Positions 1-9,110 are shown, counted from the stretch's first letter. The stretch: 64,000 nt of DNA from JAJFJD01 sp965228695 (GCA_965228695.1 CBDDIB010000002.1:930001-994000), one strand, 5' to 3'. Made by a program: numbers and translations. Notes: generated by a model from the letters alone, not told the origin.

Positions 1-939
1 GGCTTGGACGCGATCGCCGACGCGATGATCGCGTTGACCCGCCCGACGCTGGACATCTACCGGCGGCACATCGCGGGCACGGGCCGGGAAGACCTGATCC
101 GCGACGGCGTCTATGTCCATGTCTACCGCAACGCGGCGGACGCGGACCTGTCGGCGCTGGGCTGGCGCATGCGGCGCGACCGTCAGGTTCCGCTGGAGGT
201 CGTGACGGGCGACGCGCTGCGCGAGATCGAGCCGGCGCTGTCGCCGGAATTCGAGGCGGCGGTCCTGATCAAGCAGCAGGGGCGCGCGCTCGACCCCGGC
301 GGGATCGGCAAGGCGCTGGCGGAGAAGGCGCAGTCGATGGGCGTGGACTTCCGCCGCTGCGCGGTCGACCGGCTGGTGCCCGAAGCCGACGGCGCGTGGC
401 GGATCGAGACCGATGCCGGACCGGTCGCGGCGAAACGCGTGGTCGTCGCGATGGGCGCCTGGTCGGGCAAGCTGCTGTCCGGCCTCGGCGTCGATTGCGC
501 GCTCGAAGCCGAGCGGGGTTACCACCTGGTGTTCCGCGACCCCGGCGTGATCCTGAACAACGCGATCATGAACGTGGATGCGAAATTCGTGGTCAGCTCG
601 ATGAATGCCGGCGTACGCTGCGCGGGCACCGCCGAATTCGCGGGCGTGGACGCGCCGCCGGACTACCGCCGGGCACAGGTCTTCGCGCGGCTCGTGAAAC
701 GGATGTTCCCCGATATCAATGTCGACGACACGGTCGAATGGATGGGGCCCCGGCCGTCGACGCCGGACTCGGTGCCCTTTCTCGGCGACATCCCCGGCTT
801 CGAGAACCTCTACGCCGCCTTCGGCCACGGCCACACGGGCCTGACGATGGCCCCCAAGACCGGGGAAATCCTGGCCGGGGTAATCGCGGGCGAAAACCTC
901 GACGTCGACATGACCCCCTACCGGATCGACCGATTCTAA
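1..939 (+). CDS. FAD-dependent oxidoreductase, D-amino-acid dehydrogenase (DAO) type, 5'-truncated
   Basis: The reading frame is open from the window edge, so the N-terminal FAD-binding GxGxxG segment lies outside the window; 312 codons are visible. What remains matches the substrate and second FAD-contact part of the DAO/DadA family: a middle region ending in VVVAMGAWSGKLL, the usual dinucleotide-domain return strand, and a C-terminal block PRPSTPDSVPFLG followed by FGHGHTGLTMAPKTGE, which is the conserved FAD-closing motif of D-amino-acid dehydrogenases. Family members oxidise D-amino acids or related amines and pass electrons to the respiratory chain. Substrate cannot be told from the fragment. 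The stop is 91 bases before rlmN on the same strand, and nothing links the two functionally. Confidence 0.85.
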   Translation, partial: GLDAIADAMIALTRPTLDIYRRHIAGTGREDLIRDGVYVHVYRNAADADLSALGWRMRRDRQVPLEVVTGDALREIEPALSPEFEAAVLIKQQGRALDPGGIGKALAEKAQSMGVDFRRCAVDRLVPEADGAWRIETDAGPVAAKRVVVAMGAWSGKLLSGLGVDCALEAERGYHLVFRDPGVILNNAIMNVDAKFVVSSMNAGVRCAGTAEFAGVDAPPDYRRAQVFARLVKRMFPDINVDDTVEWMGPRPSTPDSVPFLGDIPGFENLYAAFGHGHTGLTMAPKTGEILAGVIAGENLDVDMTPYRIDRF

Positions 940-1030
940 TAGACCGTATCGGACGGACTAGCCGGAACGAATTCGGCGCGGCGCGATAAACCATTGGCGG
1001 CGGGGCCTTTCCCCCCTATATCATCGCGGT

Positions 1031-2182
1031 ATGAGCGAAACAGCGCCCACATTGCACGATTTCATGACCGGCGGCCCGGCCGCCGCGCCGGCCGACTCGC
1101 GCGTGAATCTGATGGGGATGGACCGCGAGGACCTGGCGGAAGCGCTGGCGCCGCTGGACGTGAAGCCGTTCCGGGCCAAGCAGGTCTTCCAATGGATCTA
1201 TAACCGGGGCGTCACCGACTTCGACGCGATGACCAACCTGTCGAAGGGGCTGCGCGCCGAGTTGGCCGAGCGGTTCCGGATCGAGCGGCTCGGCGTCAAC
1301 ACCGAGCAGCGCTCGACCGACGGCACGCGCAAATGGCTGGTCCGGTTCGACGACGCCCAGGAAGCGGAAACCGTCCATATCCCGGAGACGGACCGCGGTA
1401 CGCTCTGCGTCTCCAGCCAGGTCGGCTGCACCCTGACCTGTACCTTCTGCCACACCGGCACGCAGAAACTGGTGCGGAATTTGGAGGCGCGGGAAATCGT
1501 CGGCCAAATCATGCTGGCGCGTGACGCTTTCGGCGAATGGCCGTCGCCGTCCGAGGACCGGCAGCTCACCAATATCGTGATGATGGGGATGGGCGAGCCG
1601 CTCTACAATTTCGAGAATGTGAAGAAGGCCCTCACGATCGCGATGGACGGCGAGGGGCTGGCCATCTCGCGCCGCAAGATCACGCTGTCCACCTCGGGCG
1701 TGGTGCCGATGATCCACCGCTGCGGGGCGGAGATCGGCGTCATGCTGGCGATCTCGCTGCACGCGGTGCGCGACGACCTGCGCGACGAGTTGGTGCCGAT
1801 CAACCGGAAATACCCGATCGCCGAATTGCTCGACGCCTGCCGCGCCTATACCGGGCTCAGCAACGCGCGGCGCATCACCTTCGAATACGTGATGCTGAAG
1901 GGGGTGAACGATTCGGCGGCGGACGCGCGCGAGTTGGCGCGGCTGATTCAGGGCATTCCGGCCAAGATCAACCTGATCCCGTTCAACCCCTGGCCCGGCG
2001 TCGCCTACGACTGTTCCGAGCAGGCCGCGATCGACCGCTTTTCCGACATCGTGCAGCGCGCCGGCTATTTCGTGACCGTGCGCACGCCCCGCGGCCGCGA
2101 CATCCTCGCCGCCTGCGGCCAGCTCAAAAGCGAAAGCGTGCGCGCCAAGGGCCAGAAGACCGGCATGGCGGGCACGCTCTAG
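1031..2182 (+). CDS. rlmN: 23S rRNA (adenine(2503)-C(2))-methyltransferase RlmN
   Basis: A radical SAM enzyme of 383 residues, the usual length, that methylates C2 of A2503 in 23S rRNA and of A37 in some tRNAs. The iron-sulfur cluster motif CxxxCxxC is at Cys133, Cys137 and Cys140, followed by HTGTQKL. The second catalytic cysteine that forms the methylated intermediate is Cys362 in the motif AACGQL. The SAM-binding MMGMGEPLYNF segment is intact. The N-terminal 35 residues are a variable lead-in, and the ATG at 1031 is the only reasonable start. The gene is convergent with the lipoprotein gene that follows, only 17 bases away. Confidence 0.97.
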   Translation: MSETAPTLHDFMTGGPAAAPADSRVNLMGMDREDLAEALAPLDVKPFRAKQVFQWIYNRGVTDFDAMTNLSKGLRAELAERFRIERLGVNTEQRSTDGTRKWLVRFDDAQEAETVHIPETDRGTLCVSSQVGCTLTCTFCHTGTQKLVRNLEAREIVGQIMLARDAFGEWPSPSEDRQLTNIVMMGMGEPLYNFENVKKALTIAMDGEGLAISRRKITLSTSGVVPMIHRCGAEIGVMLAISLHAVRDDLRDELVPINRKYPIAELLDACRAYTGLSNARRITFEYVMLKGVNDSAADARELARLIQGIPAKINLIPFNPWPGVAYDCSEQAAIDRFSDIVQRAGYFVTVRTPRGRDILAACGQLKSESVRAKGQKTGMAGTL

Positions 2183-2199
2183 CTTTCGGACTCCAGGCC

Positions 2200-2949
2200 C
2201 TAGCCGCTGTAATCGTTGCCGTCGTCGCCGCCGTCATTTTCGTCGATCGTGGTGCCGAAGTTGAACGGGAATTCCTCGTTGCCGGTGGCGGAGCCGTCCG
2301 CGCCCAAGGCGGTATTGAACGCGATCTGGTCGACGCTGCGCTGCGGCCGAACGGGCACGAAGGTTTCACCGGACCGTTGGATGATGCTGATGCCCGACAG
2401 GACCTTGGCCAGCCGTTGCTCCGACACCTTTGCGCCGGGCTTGGCGCAGACGTAGCCGAACAGGACCCGTGTGGGCCGGCCGAAGGAATCGCGGGGGTCG
2501 AAGTCCCATTCCGAGTTGAACCCGGCGCACTGCCGCCCGTCCGCGAGGCGGAAAGGCTGGAAGTCCATCGCGTCATGCTGTGCGGCGAGGGTGATCTTTT
2601 CGCCCCAGGACTTGTTCTGCGCGCGCACCGCGTTCCAGGTATTGACCATCCGCTCCATCCAATAGTCGTATTGCAGCGCGAGCCCTTCGCCGAGCGCGGT
2701 GTCGTACACCGCTTCCAGGGTCAGTTCCCCGGTCTCGAAGCGCGCATAGGCGACATGCTCAAAGGCGTCGAGATGATGAATGCGCACCACCTTTGCGTTG
2801 CGCAGGGAAGGGTCTTCAAAGGTGATGAGAGCGTCGGCGCCCGGCGCGCGTTTGGTCACCGGATACTGGGCGGTAAGGCAGCCGCCGAGGGCGAGGACCG
2901 CCGCGCAGGCAAGGGTGCGGGATAGAATGGAACCGGTGAAAACCGACAT
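2200..2949 (-). CDS. Predicted lipoprotein of unknown function
   Basis: 249 residues. The ATG at 2949 is chosen over an upstream in-frame TTG because a GGAGG ribosome site lies about 10 bases before it. The N-terminus is a lipoprotein signal with the lipobox LGGC (Cys24), so the mature protein should be anchored in a membrane facing the periplasm. The rest is soluble, with no recognised domain. Conserved-looking patches are LITFEDPSLRNAKVVRIHHLD and CAGFNSEWDFDPRDSFGRP. The C-terminus is acidic and glycine/asparagine-rich. It is convergent with rlmN and divergent from argG. No function is proposed. Confidence 0.8.
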   Translation of the reverse strand: MSVFTGSILSRTLACAAVLALGGCLTAQYPVTKRAPGADALITFEDPSLRNAKVVRIHHLDAFEHVAYARFETGELTLEAVYDTALGEGLALQYDYWMERMVNTWNAVRAQNKSWGEKITLAAQHDAMDFQPFRLADGRQCAGFNSEWDFDPRDSFGRPTRVLFGYVCAKPGAKVSEQRLAKVLSGISIIQRSGETFVPVRPQRSVDQIAFNTALGADGSATGNEEFPFNFGTTIDENDGGDDGNDYSG

Positions 2950-3160
2950 GCGGAATATCCTCCGTTTCAAGTCGCTGTGGTTAGGCGGATTTGATACGTC
3001 ATAGTGAGCCTAGATCGCGCACACCGCCAGACAACTGTCAGTGACGAAACGTGATCGCCCGGCGCTGGCAGGACGCCGGGCCGCGCCGCTTGCGGCCAAG
3101 CGTTCTTTCCCTATACTCCGCCGCGATTCCAACAGTTTGCGTTGCGCGGAGGGCCCGGCG

Positions 3161-4369
3161 ATGGGCGACAAGATCAATAAGGTGGTGCTGGCCTATTCGG
3201 GCGGGCTCGACACGTCGGTCATTCTCAAATGGCTGCAGGAAGTCTACGACTGCGAGGTGGTGACCTTCACCGCCGACCTCGGCCAGGGCGAGGAGTTGGA
3301 GCCCGCGCGCAAGAAGGCCGAGATGTTCGGCATCAAGGAAATCTATGTCGACGACCTGCGCGACGAGTTCGTGCGCGACTACGTCTTCCCGATGTTCCGC
3401 GCCAACGCGCTGTATGAGGGCGTCTATCTCCTGGGCACGTCGATCGCGCGGCCGCTGATCGCCAAGCGCCAGATCGAGATCGCGCGCGAGACGGGGGCCG
3501 ACGCGGTGGCGCATGGCGCGACCGGCAAGGGCAACGACCAGGTGCGGTTCGAGCTGGCCTATTACGCGCTCAACCCGGACATCAAGGTCATCTCGCCCTG
3601 GCGCGAATGGGACCTGACCAGCCGGACGGTGTTGATCGACTACGCGGAAAAGCACCAGATCCCGGTGCCCAAGGACAAGCGCGGCGAGGCGCCGTTCTCG
3701 GTCGACGCCAACCTGCTGCACATATCCGCCGAGGGGAAGGTGCTGGAAGACCCGGCCGAGGAAGCGCCCGAGTATGTCTATTCCCGCACCGTCGATCCGG
3801 AGAAAGCGCCGGACACGCCGACCGTGGTCGAGATCGACTTCGAAAACGGCGACCCGGTCGCCGTCGACGGCAAGAAGCTGGGCCCGGCGGCGCTGCTGAC
3901 GCGGCTGAACGAACTCGGCGGGGCCAACGGGATCGGCCGGGTCGATCTGGTCGAAAACCGTTTCGTCGGCATGAAGTCGCGCGGCGTCTATGAAACGCCG
4001 GGCGGCACCGTGCTGATCGCGGCGCACCGGGCGATGGAATCGATCACGCTCGACCGCGAGGCGACGCATCTCAAGGACGAGGTGATGCCGCGCTATGCCA
4101 AGCTGATCTACAACGGCTTCTGGTTCGCGCCGGAGCGCGAGATGCTGCAGGCGCTGATCGACAAGAGCCAGGAGCCGGTGTCCGGCCGCGTCCGGCTGAA
4201 GCTGTACAAGGGCAACGTCATCGTGATCGGCCGCGAGAGCCCGAACAGCCTGTACAGCCTGGAGCATGTCACCTTCGAGGAAGACTCGGTCTACGACCAG
4301 CGCGACGCCGAAGGTTTCATCAAGCTGAACGCGCTGCGGCTGCGCCTCGCCAACCGGCGGAATGGTTGA
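3161..4369 (+). CDS. argG: Argininosuccinate synthase ArgG
   Basis: 402 residues, standard for the family. It condenses citrulline and aspartate with ATP to argininosuccinate in arginine synthesis, in the cytoplasm. The ATP-pyrophosphatase P-loop SGGLDTS is at residues 13-19, followed by the typical TADLGQGEE strand and the GATGKGNDQVRFE citrulline/aspartate-binding motif. The start at 3161 gives the expected MGDKINKVVLAYSGG beginning; the open frame extends 40 codons further upstream but those codons are atypical. It stands alone on this strand, with the BLUF gene 98 bases downstream. Confidence 0.97.
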   Translation: MGDKINKVVLAYSGGLDTSVILKWLQEVYDCEVVTFTADLGQGEELEPARKKAEMFGIKEIYVDDLRDEFVRDYVFPMFRANALYEGVYLLGTSIARPLIAKRQIEIARETGADAVAHGATGKGNDQVRFELAYYALNPDIKVISPWREWDLTSRTVLIDYAEKHQIPVPKDKRGEAPFSVDANLLHISAEGKVLEDPAEEAPEYVYSRTVDPEKAPDTPTVVEIDFENGDPVAVDGKKLGPAALLTRLNELGGANGIGRVDLVENRFVGMKSRGVYETPGGTVLIAAHRAMESITLDREATHLKDEVMPRYAKLIYNGFWFAPEREMLQALIDKSQEPVSGRVRLKLYKGNVIVIGRESPNSLYSLEHVTFEEDSVYDQRDAEGFIKLNALRLRLANRRNG

Positions 4370-4467
4370 TCGCAGCCCGAATCTAAAACGAGAACAACGC
4401 GGTTAACGAAGCATTAAACGCGCACGGATAGAGTGCGACCGATCGCTTCCATCCAAGGGTTTCCCCG

Positions 4468-4908
4468 GTGCTGCATCGTATCGTCTATCTCAGTTCCGCC
4501 GTTGGCCGTGTCGAACCGGCGGCCCTTGCCGATATTCTCGACGTGTCCCGCCGCAACAACAATGCCGATAAGATCACCGGCGCGTTGTTCTTTCACGACG
4601 GCAACTTCATCCAGGTGCTCGAAGGTTCGAAGGATAAGGTGACGGCGTGCTTCGACCGAATCGAACGGGACGGGCGGCACAGCGGCTGTATCGTTCTGGA
4701 GTCGGACGGGGTCGATTCCCGCATCTTCGCGAATTGGGACATGGCTTTCTTTTCCGTCTCCGACCTTCCCGACGACCAGCGGTCCAACTTCATCGATCTG
4801 GCCGAATTGAGCCATTCCGACAAGATGACCGAAATCGAACGCGACGAGATGGTTGCGATCTTCATGAAAACATTCCTGCGCGGTATCCGCGTGATACACG
4901 CCGCTTAG
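4468..4908 (+). CDS. BLUF-domain blue-light sensor protein
   Basis: 146 residues, essentially a single BLUF (sensor of blue light using FAD) domain with a short helical tail. The flavin-photocycle residues are all present and spaced exactly as in AppA of Rhodobacter: Tyr7, Asn31, Gln49, Trp90 and Met92 correspond to AppA Tyr21, Asn45, Gln63, Trp104 and Met106. The signature FIQVLEG covers Gln49. The start is a GTG (4468). No output domain is fused, so it belongs to the short BLUF class that signals through a partner protein. No obvious partner such as a cyclic-di-GMP enzyme is adjacent. An iron-sulfur photolyase/cryptochrome occurs 30 kb away. Confidence 0.93.
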   Translation: MLHRIVYLSSAVGRVEPAALADILDVSRRNNNADKITGALFFHDGNFIQVLEGSKDKVTACFDRIERDGRHSGCIVLESDGVDSRIFANWDMAFFSVSDLPDDQRSNFIDLAELSHSDKMTEIERDEMVAIFMKTFLRGIRVIHAA

Positions 4909-4920
4909 TTCGAAACACCG

Positions 4921-5685
4921 TCATGTGCGGCAGATCGAGACGCCGCCGTCGACCAGCATCGCGGTGCCGGTCGTGAAACTCGATGCGTCCGACGCCAGGT
5001 AGAGCACGGACCGGGCGATCTCTTCCGGCGCCGCGGTGCGCTTTATCGCATGAAGATTTTCCACGAAGGCGGTTGTCTCCGGCGTATCGGCGACGGTGCG
5101 GCCCATCGGCGTGTCGGTGCCGCCGGGCAGGATCGCGTTTACCCGGATTCCGTCCGCGCCGAATTCGGCGGCGAGCACCTGGGTCAACCCGATCAGCCCG
5201 GCCTTGCTCGCCGCATAGGCCGCCATGCCGGGCATCCCGGCGGTGTGGCCGACGAAGGTCGAGGTGAAGATCAGCGACCCGCCGCCGCGCGCCTTCATCG
5301 CGTGCAGTTGATGCTTCGCCCCGATGAAGGCGCCGGTCAGGTTCGTGTCGAGCGTCTCGCGCCAGCCGGTCAGCGAGACGCCGGTGGCCGGCCCCATCTC
5401 GCCAAGCGTGCCGGCATTATTAAAGGCGATGTCCAGCCCGCCGTAGGTCTCGACGGCCAGCGCGACCAAGGCCTTGGCGCAGGCCTCGTCCCGGATGTCG
5501 CCGGCTTTGGCGACCGCGGTGCCGCCCTCGGCGGTGATCTCGGCGACCAGCCGCTCCAGCGCCTGCCGCCGCCGCGCCGTCACGACGACCTCGGCCCCTT
5601 CGCGCGCGAACAGCAATGCCGCCGCCCGGCCGATGCCCGAACTCGCCCCGGTGACGATGGCGACTTTTCCATTCAGTGATGTCAT
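4921..5685 (-). CDS. SDR-family NAD(P)-dependent oxidoreductase
   Basis: 254 residues, a classical short-chain dehydrogenase/reductase. It has the cofactor motif TGASSGIG at 12-19, NNAG at 89-92, and catalytic Ser142 with Tyr157-x-x-x-Lys161 in YAASK. The C-terminus has the usual TGTAMLVDGG ending. ARRR after the second strand suggests NADP(H) preference, which is an inference. Substrate is unknown. It ends 12 bases from the stop of the convergent BLUF gene, and the GNAT gene lies upstream on the same strand with a 115-base gap. Confidence 0.9.
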   Translation of the reverse strand: MTSLNGKVAIVTGASSGIGRAAALLFAREGAEVVVTARRRQALERLVAEITAEGGTAVAKAGDIRDEACAKALVALAVETYGGLDIAFNNAGTLGEMGPATGVSLTGWRETLDTNLTGAFIGAKHQLHAMKARGGGSLIFTSTFVGHTAGMPGMAAYAASKAGLIGLTQVLAAEFGADGIRVNAILPGGTDTPMGRTVADTPETTAFVENLHAIKRTAAPEEIARSVLYLASDASSFTTGTAMLVDGGVSICRT

Positions 5686-5800
5686 GTACTGCCCCGTATT
5701 CGTGTTGTGACGGATTGAAATTCGCGGGGACAGATAAGGGGGGCGACAGGGCCGCCGCCACCCGAATCTTGCGGCGTGGTGTGACGGATCGCAGGGTCGC

Positions 5801-6274
5801 CTAGGGCAGGTCGCGCGTCATCTCGATATGCGGAATTCTCTGCCCTTGGTTCACGCGGTAGCTTTCGCGGAGCTGTCGGAAGCCGCGCGCCTCGTAATAG
5901 CTGACGGCGTTCAGGGTGGCGGTCAGCCGGCGGAGGCCATGGCCGTTCTCCGCCGCGTCATTCTCGCAGGCGTCGAACAACGCCCGGCCGATGCCGCGCC
6001 CATGGTGCGCCGGGTCGACGAAGAGGCTGACCAGGTCGTCCCGCCGCCATGACGCGAATCCGATGACTTGGCCGTCGGCCAAGGCCGCGACCCAGAAAGC
6101 CTCGCGGCCCGTGTCGCCGGCTTCCACGTATTTCGCTGCCGTCCGGCCATGCAGCCATGCCGCCACCGCCGCGGGCTCGACGAATGCGGCGCAGACGGCC
6201 GTCACCGCCTCGGTGTGGATGCGGTGCATGTCTTCGGCATCGTCAGCGATCATCCGGCGGATAATGAAACTCAT
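5801..6274 (-). CDS. GNAT-family N-acetyltransferase
   Basis: 157 residues, a single GNAT acetyl-CoA-dependent acetyltransferase domain. The acetyl-CoA-binding motif A is visible as HHGRGIGRALFDACE (R-G-x-G), preceded by the strand VSLFVDPA, and the C-terminal YYEARGF motif B is present. The acceptor substrate is not deducible. It is 25 bases downstream of the NnrU gene on the same strand, so the two are probably co-transcribed. Confidence 0.87.
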   Translation of the reverse strand: MSFIIRRMIADDAEDMHRIHTEAVTAVCAAFVEPAAVAAWLHGRTAAKYVEAGDTGREAFWVAALADGQVIGFASWRRDDLVSLFVDPAHHGRGIGRALFDACENDAAENGHGLRRLTATLNAVSYYEARGFRQLRESYRVNQGQRIPHIEMTRDLP

Positions 6275-6299
6275 CTCAATTGCCTCCGGGCGCGCGAGC

Positions 6300-6995
6300 C
6301 TACCCCGGTATCGCCGATACGCCGATGGCCCAGCCGTGGGTCAGCAGCAGGGCGGCGTAGAGCGCCAGGCCCGCGGCGACGCGGGCGAGGCCGATGCCGG
6401 CCCAGTCGACCTTGGTCCGGCCTTGAACCGCCGCCAGGAACGGGATGACCGACGTGGTCAGCGCCACGGGACCCCAGGCCGAGCCGAGGGTGGTGCGGCG
6501 GCGCTGGTCGATATGCCACATGCCGCCGAAGCTCAGCACGGCGATGCCGCCGAACAGGGCGAGGCTCGCGTCGTCGCCGTTGGCCAGCAGATGCGCCACG
6601 CTCCACAGCCCGATTCCCCACAGGCCGGGATGGCGGGTGATCGTCATGATGCCGGGCGCCGGATGCGGTTGGTCGGCGTGGCGTTCGCCCGCGACCATGG
6701 TTATGTTCGGTGTCGACAGGCTGGCGACGACCAGGATGCTGGCGAAAGGCATCACGAGCAGCGGGATGGCCAGCAGTTCGGGTGTCGGTTGCCACAGGAC
6801 CACCCGGGGTGCGGCGTCGTAGGCGGCGACCGCCCAAGCCAGCGTGCCCAGTGACAGGACCGAATAGGCCCCCCGGAACCCGGCCTCGCCCAATGCCTTG
6901 ATGAGAGGCTCCCGCACCGTTACGCTCGACAGGAAGAAATGCCCGCCGACGAAAACCGCGACGGCCAGCAGCAGCGCTTCAATCGTTCCGATCAT
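6300..6995 (-). CDS. NnrU-family integral membrane protein
   Basis: 231 residues with about six hydrophobic segments. It matches the NnrU family: a GGHFFLSS element near residue 20, a central ITRHPGLWGIGLW motif resembling the isoprenylcysteine methyltransferase-like membrane fold, and a long loop rich in charged residues. NnrU proteins are linked to nitric oxide/nitrite metabolism in some proteobacteria, but no denitrification genes are visible here, so the role is open. It probably heads a two-gene unit with the GNAT gene. Confidence 0.87.
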   Translation of the reverse strand: MIGTIEALLLAVAVFVGGHFFLSSVTVREPLIKALGEAGFRGAYSVLSLGTLAWAVAAYDAAPRVVLWQPTPELLAIPLLVMPFASILVVASLSTPNITMVAGERHADQPHPAPGIMTITRHPGLWGIGLWSVAHLLANGDDASLALFGGIAVLSFGGMWHIDQRRRTTLGSAWGPVALTTSVIPFLAAVQGRTKVDWAGIGLARVAAGLALYAALLLTHGWAIGVSAIPG

Positions 6996-7056
6996 GCGCG
7001 CATTATTCGCACCTCAACCCGCGCCGTCCAGATGGAACGGCGCCAAGGAACCGACA

Positions 7057-7374
7057 ATGTCAGACTCCGATGCCGATGCGCCACGCGTCGACGACCCGGT
7101 CGCCGAGGCGATCCTGGGCCTCCTCGACGATTTGCCGCCGGACAAATCGATCAGCCCGATGGACGCGGCCCGGGCGGTGGCCGAGGCGCGCCGCCGGCCC
7201 GGCGACGGTCCGGAGTTGTGGCGGCGCTACATGAATGCGGTCCGCCAGCAGGCGGTGCATCTGGCCCGGCAGGGCCGGATCGAGATCACACGCAAGGGAA
7301 AGCCCGTGGACCCCAATAATTTCAAAGGTGTGGTGCGGCTGCGCCTACCCGTCGCCGGTCAAGACGGCGGTTAG
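7057..7374 (+). CDS. DUF3253-domain small protein
   Basis: 105 residues. The start at 7057 was chosen because the protein then begins MSDSDADAPR and the preceding in-frame codons overlap the divergent NnrU gene. The body is a predicted winged-helix unit: ILGLLDDLPPDKSISPMDAARAVA, then LWRRYMNAVRQQAVHLARQG, then IEITRKGKPVDP with a closing VVRLRLP strand. This matches the DUF3253 pattern. Members are uncharacterised; DNA binding is suggested only by the fold. The stop overlaps the folD stop by four bases on the opposite strand. Confidence 0.82.
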   Translation: MSDSDADAPRVDDPVAEAILGLLDDLPPDKSISPMDAARAVAEARRRPGDGPELWRRYMNAVRQQAVHLARQGRIEITRKGKPVDPNNFKGVVRLRLPVAGQDGG

Positions 7375-8264
7375 AGCGCGGGCGGCTCGACCCCGGCCTG
7401 CCGGCAGGCGGCGACCAGCGTGTTGCGCAGCAGGCAGGCGATGGTCATCGGCCCGACGCCGCCCGGCACCGGCGTGATCGCCCCCGCGACCGCCTTTGCT
7501 TCGGAAAAGCACACGTCCCCGACCAGGCGGTATTTTCCGTCCTCGCCTTCCGTCGATACCCGGTTGATCCCGACGTCGATCACCGCGGCGCCCGGCTTGA
7601 CCCAGTCGCCGCGGATCATTTCGGGCCGTCCGACCGCGGCAACCAGGATATCGGCGCGGCGGCAGACCGCGGGCAGGTCGCGGGTTCGCGAATGGGCCAC
7701 CGTCACCGTGCAGCTTTCGCCCAGCAGCAGCGCCGCCATCGGCTTGCCGACGATGTTCGACCGGCCAACCACCACCGCCTCCAGGCCGGACAGATCGCCG
7801 AGCCGGTCCTTCAGCATCATCAGGCAGCCGAGCGGCGTGCAGGGCACCATCCCCTGGCCGCCGGTCGCGAGCCGCCCGGCGTTGATGACGTGGAAGCCGT
7901 CCACATCCTTGTCCGGATTGATGGCGCCGATCACCTTGTCCGCGTCGATCTGATCCGGCAACGGCAGTTGCACCAGGATGCCGTGCACCGCGCCGTCCCG
8001 GTTGAGTTGGTCGACCAGCGCCAGCAGGTCCGCCTCGCTGGTATCCGCCGGCAGCGAATGCTCGAAGCTCTGCATGCCCGCCTCGACGGTCTGCTTCCGC
8101 TTGTTGCGGACGTAAACCTGGCTCGCCGGGTCTTCGCCAACCAGCACCACGGCCAAGCCGGGCACCAGCCCGTACGTTTTCGTCACGCCGGCCACCGCAG
8201 CGCCGACGCGTTCCCGCAAGTCCGCGGCGAATCCCCTACCGTCGATGATGTTTGCGTCAGTCAT
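7371..8264 (-). CDS. folD: Bifunctional methylenetetrahydrofolate dehydrogenase/methenyltetrahydrofolate cyclohydrolase FolD
   Basis: 297 residues, the normal size. It interconverts 5,10-methylene-, 5,10-methenyl- and 10-formyl-tetrahydrofolate with NADP(H). The catalytic motif YVRNKRK is at 51-57, with Tyr51 and Lys55, followed by ILVQLPLPDQID and the nucleotide-binding VVGRSNIVGKPMA. The C-terminus has TPVPGGVGPMT. The start at 8264 (MTDANIIDG) overlaps the end of the DUF167 gene by eight bases, so folD is translationally coupled to it. Twenty additional in-frame codons upstream are rejected because they lie inside that gene. Confidence 0.97.
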   Translation of the reverse strand: MTDANIIDGRGFAADLRERVGAAVAGVTKTYGLVPGLAVVLVGEDPASQVYVRNKRKQTVEAGMQSFEHSLPADTSEADLLALVDQLNRDGAVHGILVQLPLPDQIDADKVIGAINPDKDVDGFHVINAGRLATGGQGMVPCTPLGCLMMLKDRLGDLSGLEAVVVGRSNIVGKPMAALLLGESCTVTVAHSRTRDLPAVCRRADILVAAVGRPEMIRGDWVKPGAAVIDVGINRVSTEGEDGKYRLVGDVCFSEAKAVAGAITPVPGGVGPMTIACLLRNTLVAACRQAGVEPPAL

Positions 8265-8583
8265 GGTGGGCCTCGAGCCAGTGTTGGAGATGCGGCAACA
8301 GGATGTCGGGGTCGCCGGCGACATGGATGGTCTTGCGGCGGTCCTTCGCGCCGGCGGCGACGGTCAAGCTGGTCTTCGGCAGCTTCCACGCCTTGGCGAG
8401 GAGTTTGAGCAAGGCGGTATTCGCCCTGCCGTTTTCGGGGGCGGCCGTGACCCGCGCACGCAACGCGGTGCCGCCGTCTTCGACGGGCGAAAGTCCATCG
8501 ATTCGGTTGACCGACGCCTTCGGCGTCAATCGGACTGCGACGGTGACGCCATTATCCTGCGATATGACCGGAAGCGCCGCCAT
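8257..8583 (-). CDS. DUF167 (YggU) family protein
   Basis: 108 residues. It contains the DUF167 core: an N-terminal VRLTPKASVNRIDG strand-turn, LRARVTAAPENGRAN and the helix ALLKLLAKAW, which are the most conserved parts of the YggU family. Biochemical function is unknown. YggU and YggT are neighbours in many proteobacteria, and here the order is yggT, yggU, folD on the minus strand, with a 12-base gap and an 8-base overlap, so the three form one operon. Confidence 0.92.
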   Translation of the reverse strand: MAALPVISQDNGVTVAVRLTPKASVNRIDGLSPVEDGGTALRARVTAAPENGRANTALLKLLAKAWKLPKTSLTVAAGAKDRRKTIHVAGDPDILLPHLQHWLEAHHD

Positions 8584-8595
8584 TCGTGCCCGATC

Positions 8596-8877
8596 CTAAC
8601 GGGGCCAGTATTCGATCAGGAGATTCTTGGCGAAAAACAGCAACAGCAGGACGACCAGCGGCGACAGGTCGATTCCCCCGAGATTCGGCAGGATTCGGCG
8701 GATCGGCCGCATGACCGGCTCGGTGATGCGATACAGGAAATCGCCTACCAGATAGACGAATCGATTGCTGGTGTTGATCACGTTGAACGCGATCAGCCAG
8801 CTCATGATCACCTGTATGATGATGATCCAGACGAAGATGTCGACGATGGTGACGATCAACAACAGCAGTGAGTTCAT
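8596..8877 (-). CDS. YggT family membrane protein
   Basis: 93 residues with two hydrophobic segments, the N-terminal one starting at residue 2. The central motif FLYRITEPVMRPIRRILPNLGGIDLSP is typical of YggT, with the conserved P-x-R-R-x-x-P between membrane segments. YggT proteins are linked to osmotic tolerance or division-site processes in different bacteria, but the molecular role is unsettled. First gene of the yggT-yggU-folD unit. Confidence 0.92.
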   Translation of the reverse strand: MNSLLLLIVTIVDIFVWIIIIQVIMSWLIAFNVINTSNRFVYLVGDFLYRITEPVMRPIRRILPNLGGIDLSPLVVLLLLFFAKNLLIEYWPR

Positions 8878-8964
8878 AGGTGTAGAACCTGTCCCCGGTT
8901 GTCCGAACGGCGCACCCTAGCCGCAACACCGGAAGGGTGGCAAGGCCCCGCGGTGACGCGGCGC

Positions 8965-8993
8965 TTGACATGACCCTGATCCCTTCACATATT
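8965..8993 (+). promoter_or_regulatory. Sigma-70 type promoter of tRNA-Ala
   Basis: A perfect -35 box TTGACA (8965-8970) and a -10-like CATATT (8988-8993) are separated by exactly 17 bases. They lie 41 bases before the mature tRNA start, as expected for a tRNA promoter with a short 5' leader. Confidence 0.75.
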
Positions 8994-9034
8994 CCGCACG
9001 CTTCGGCGCATTTCGCGCCGTCGCACCCAGTGTC

Positions 9035-9101
<67 letters not shown>

Positions 9102-9110
<9 letters not shown>

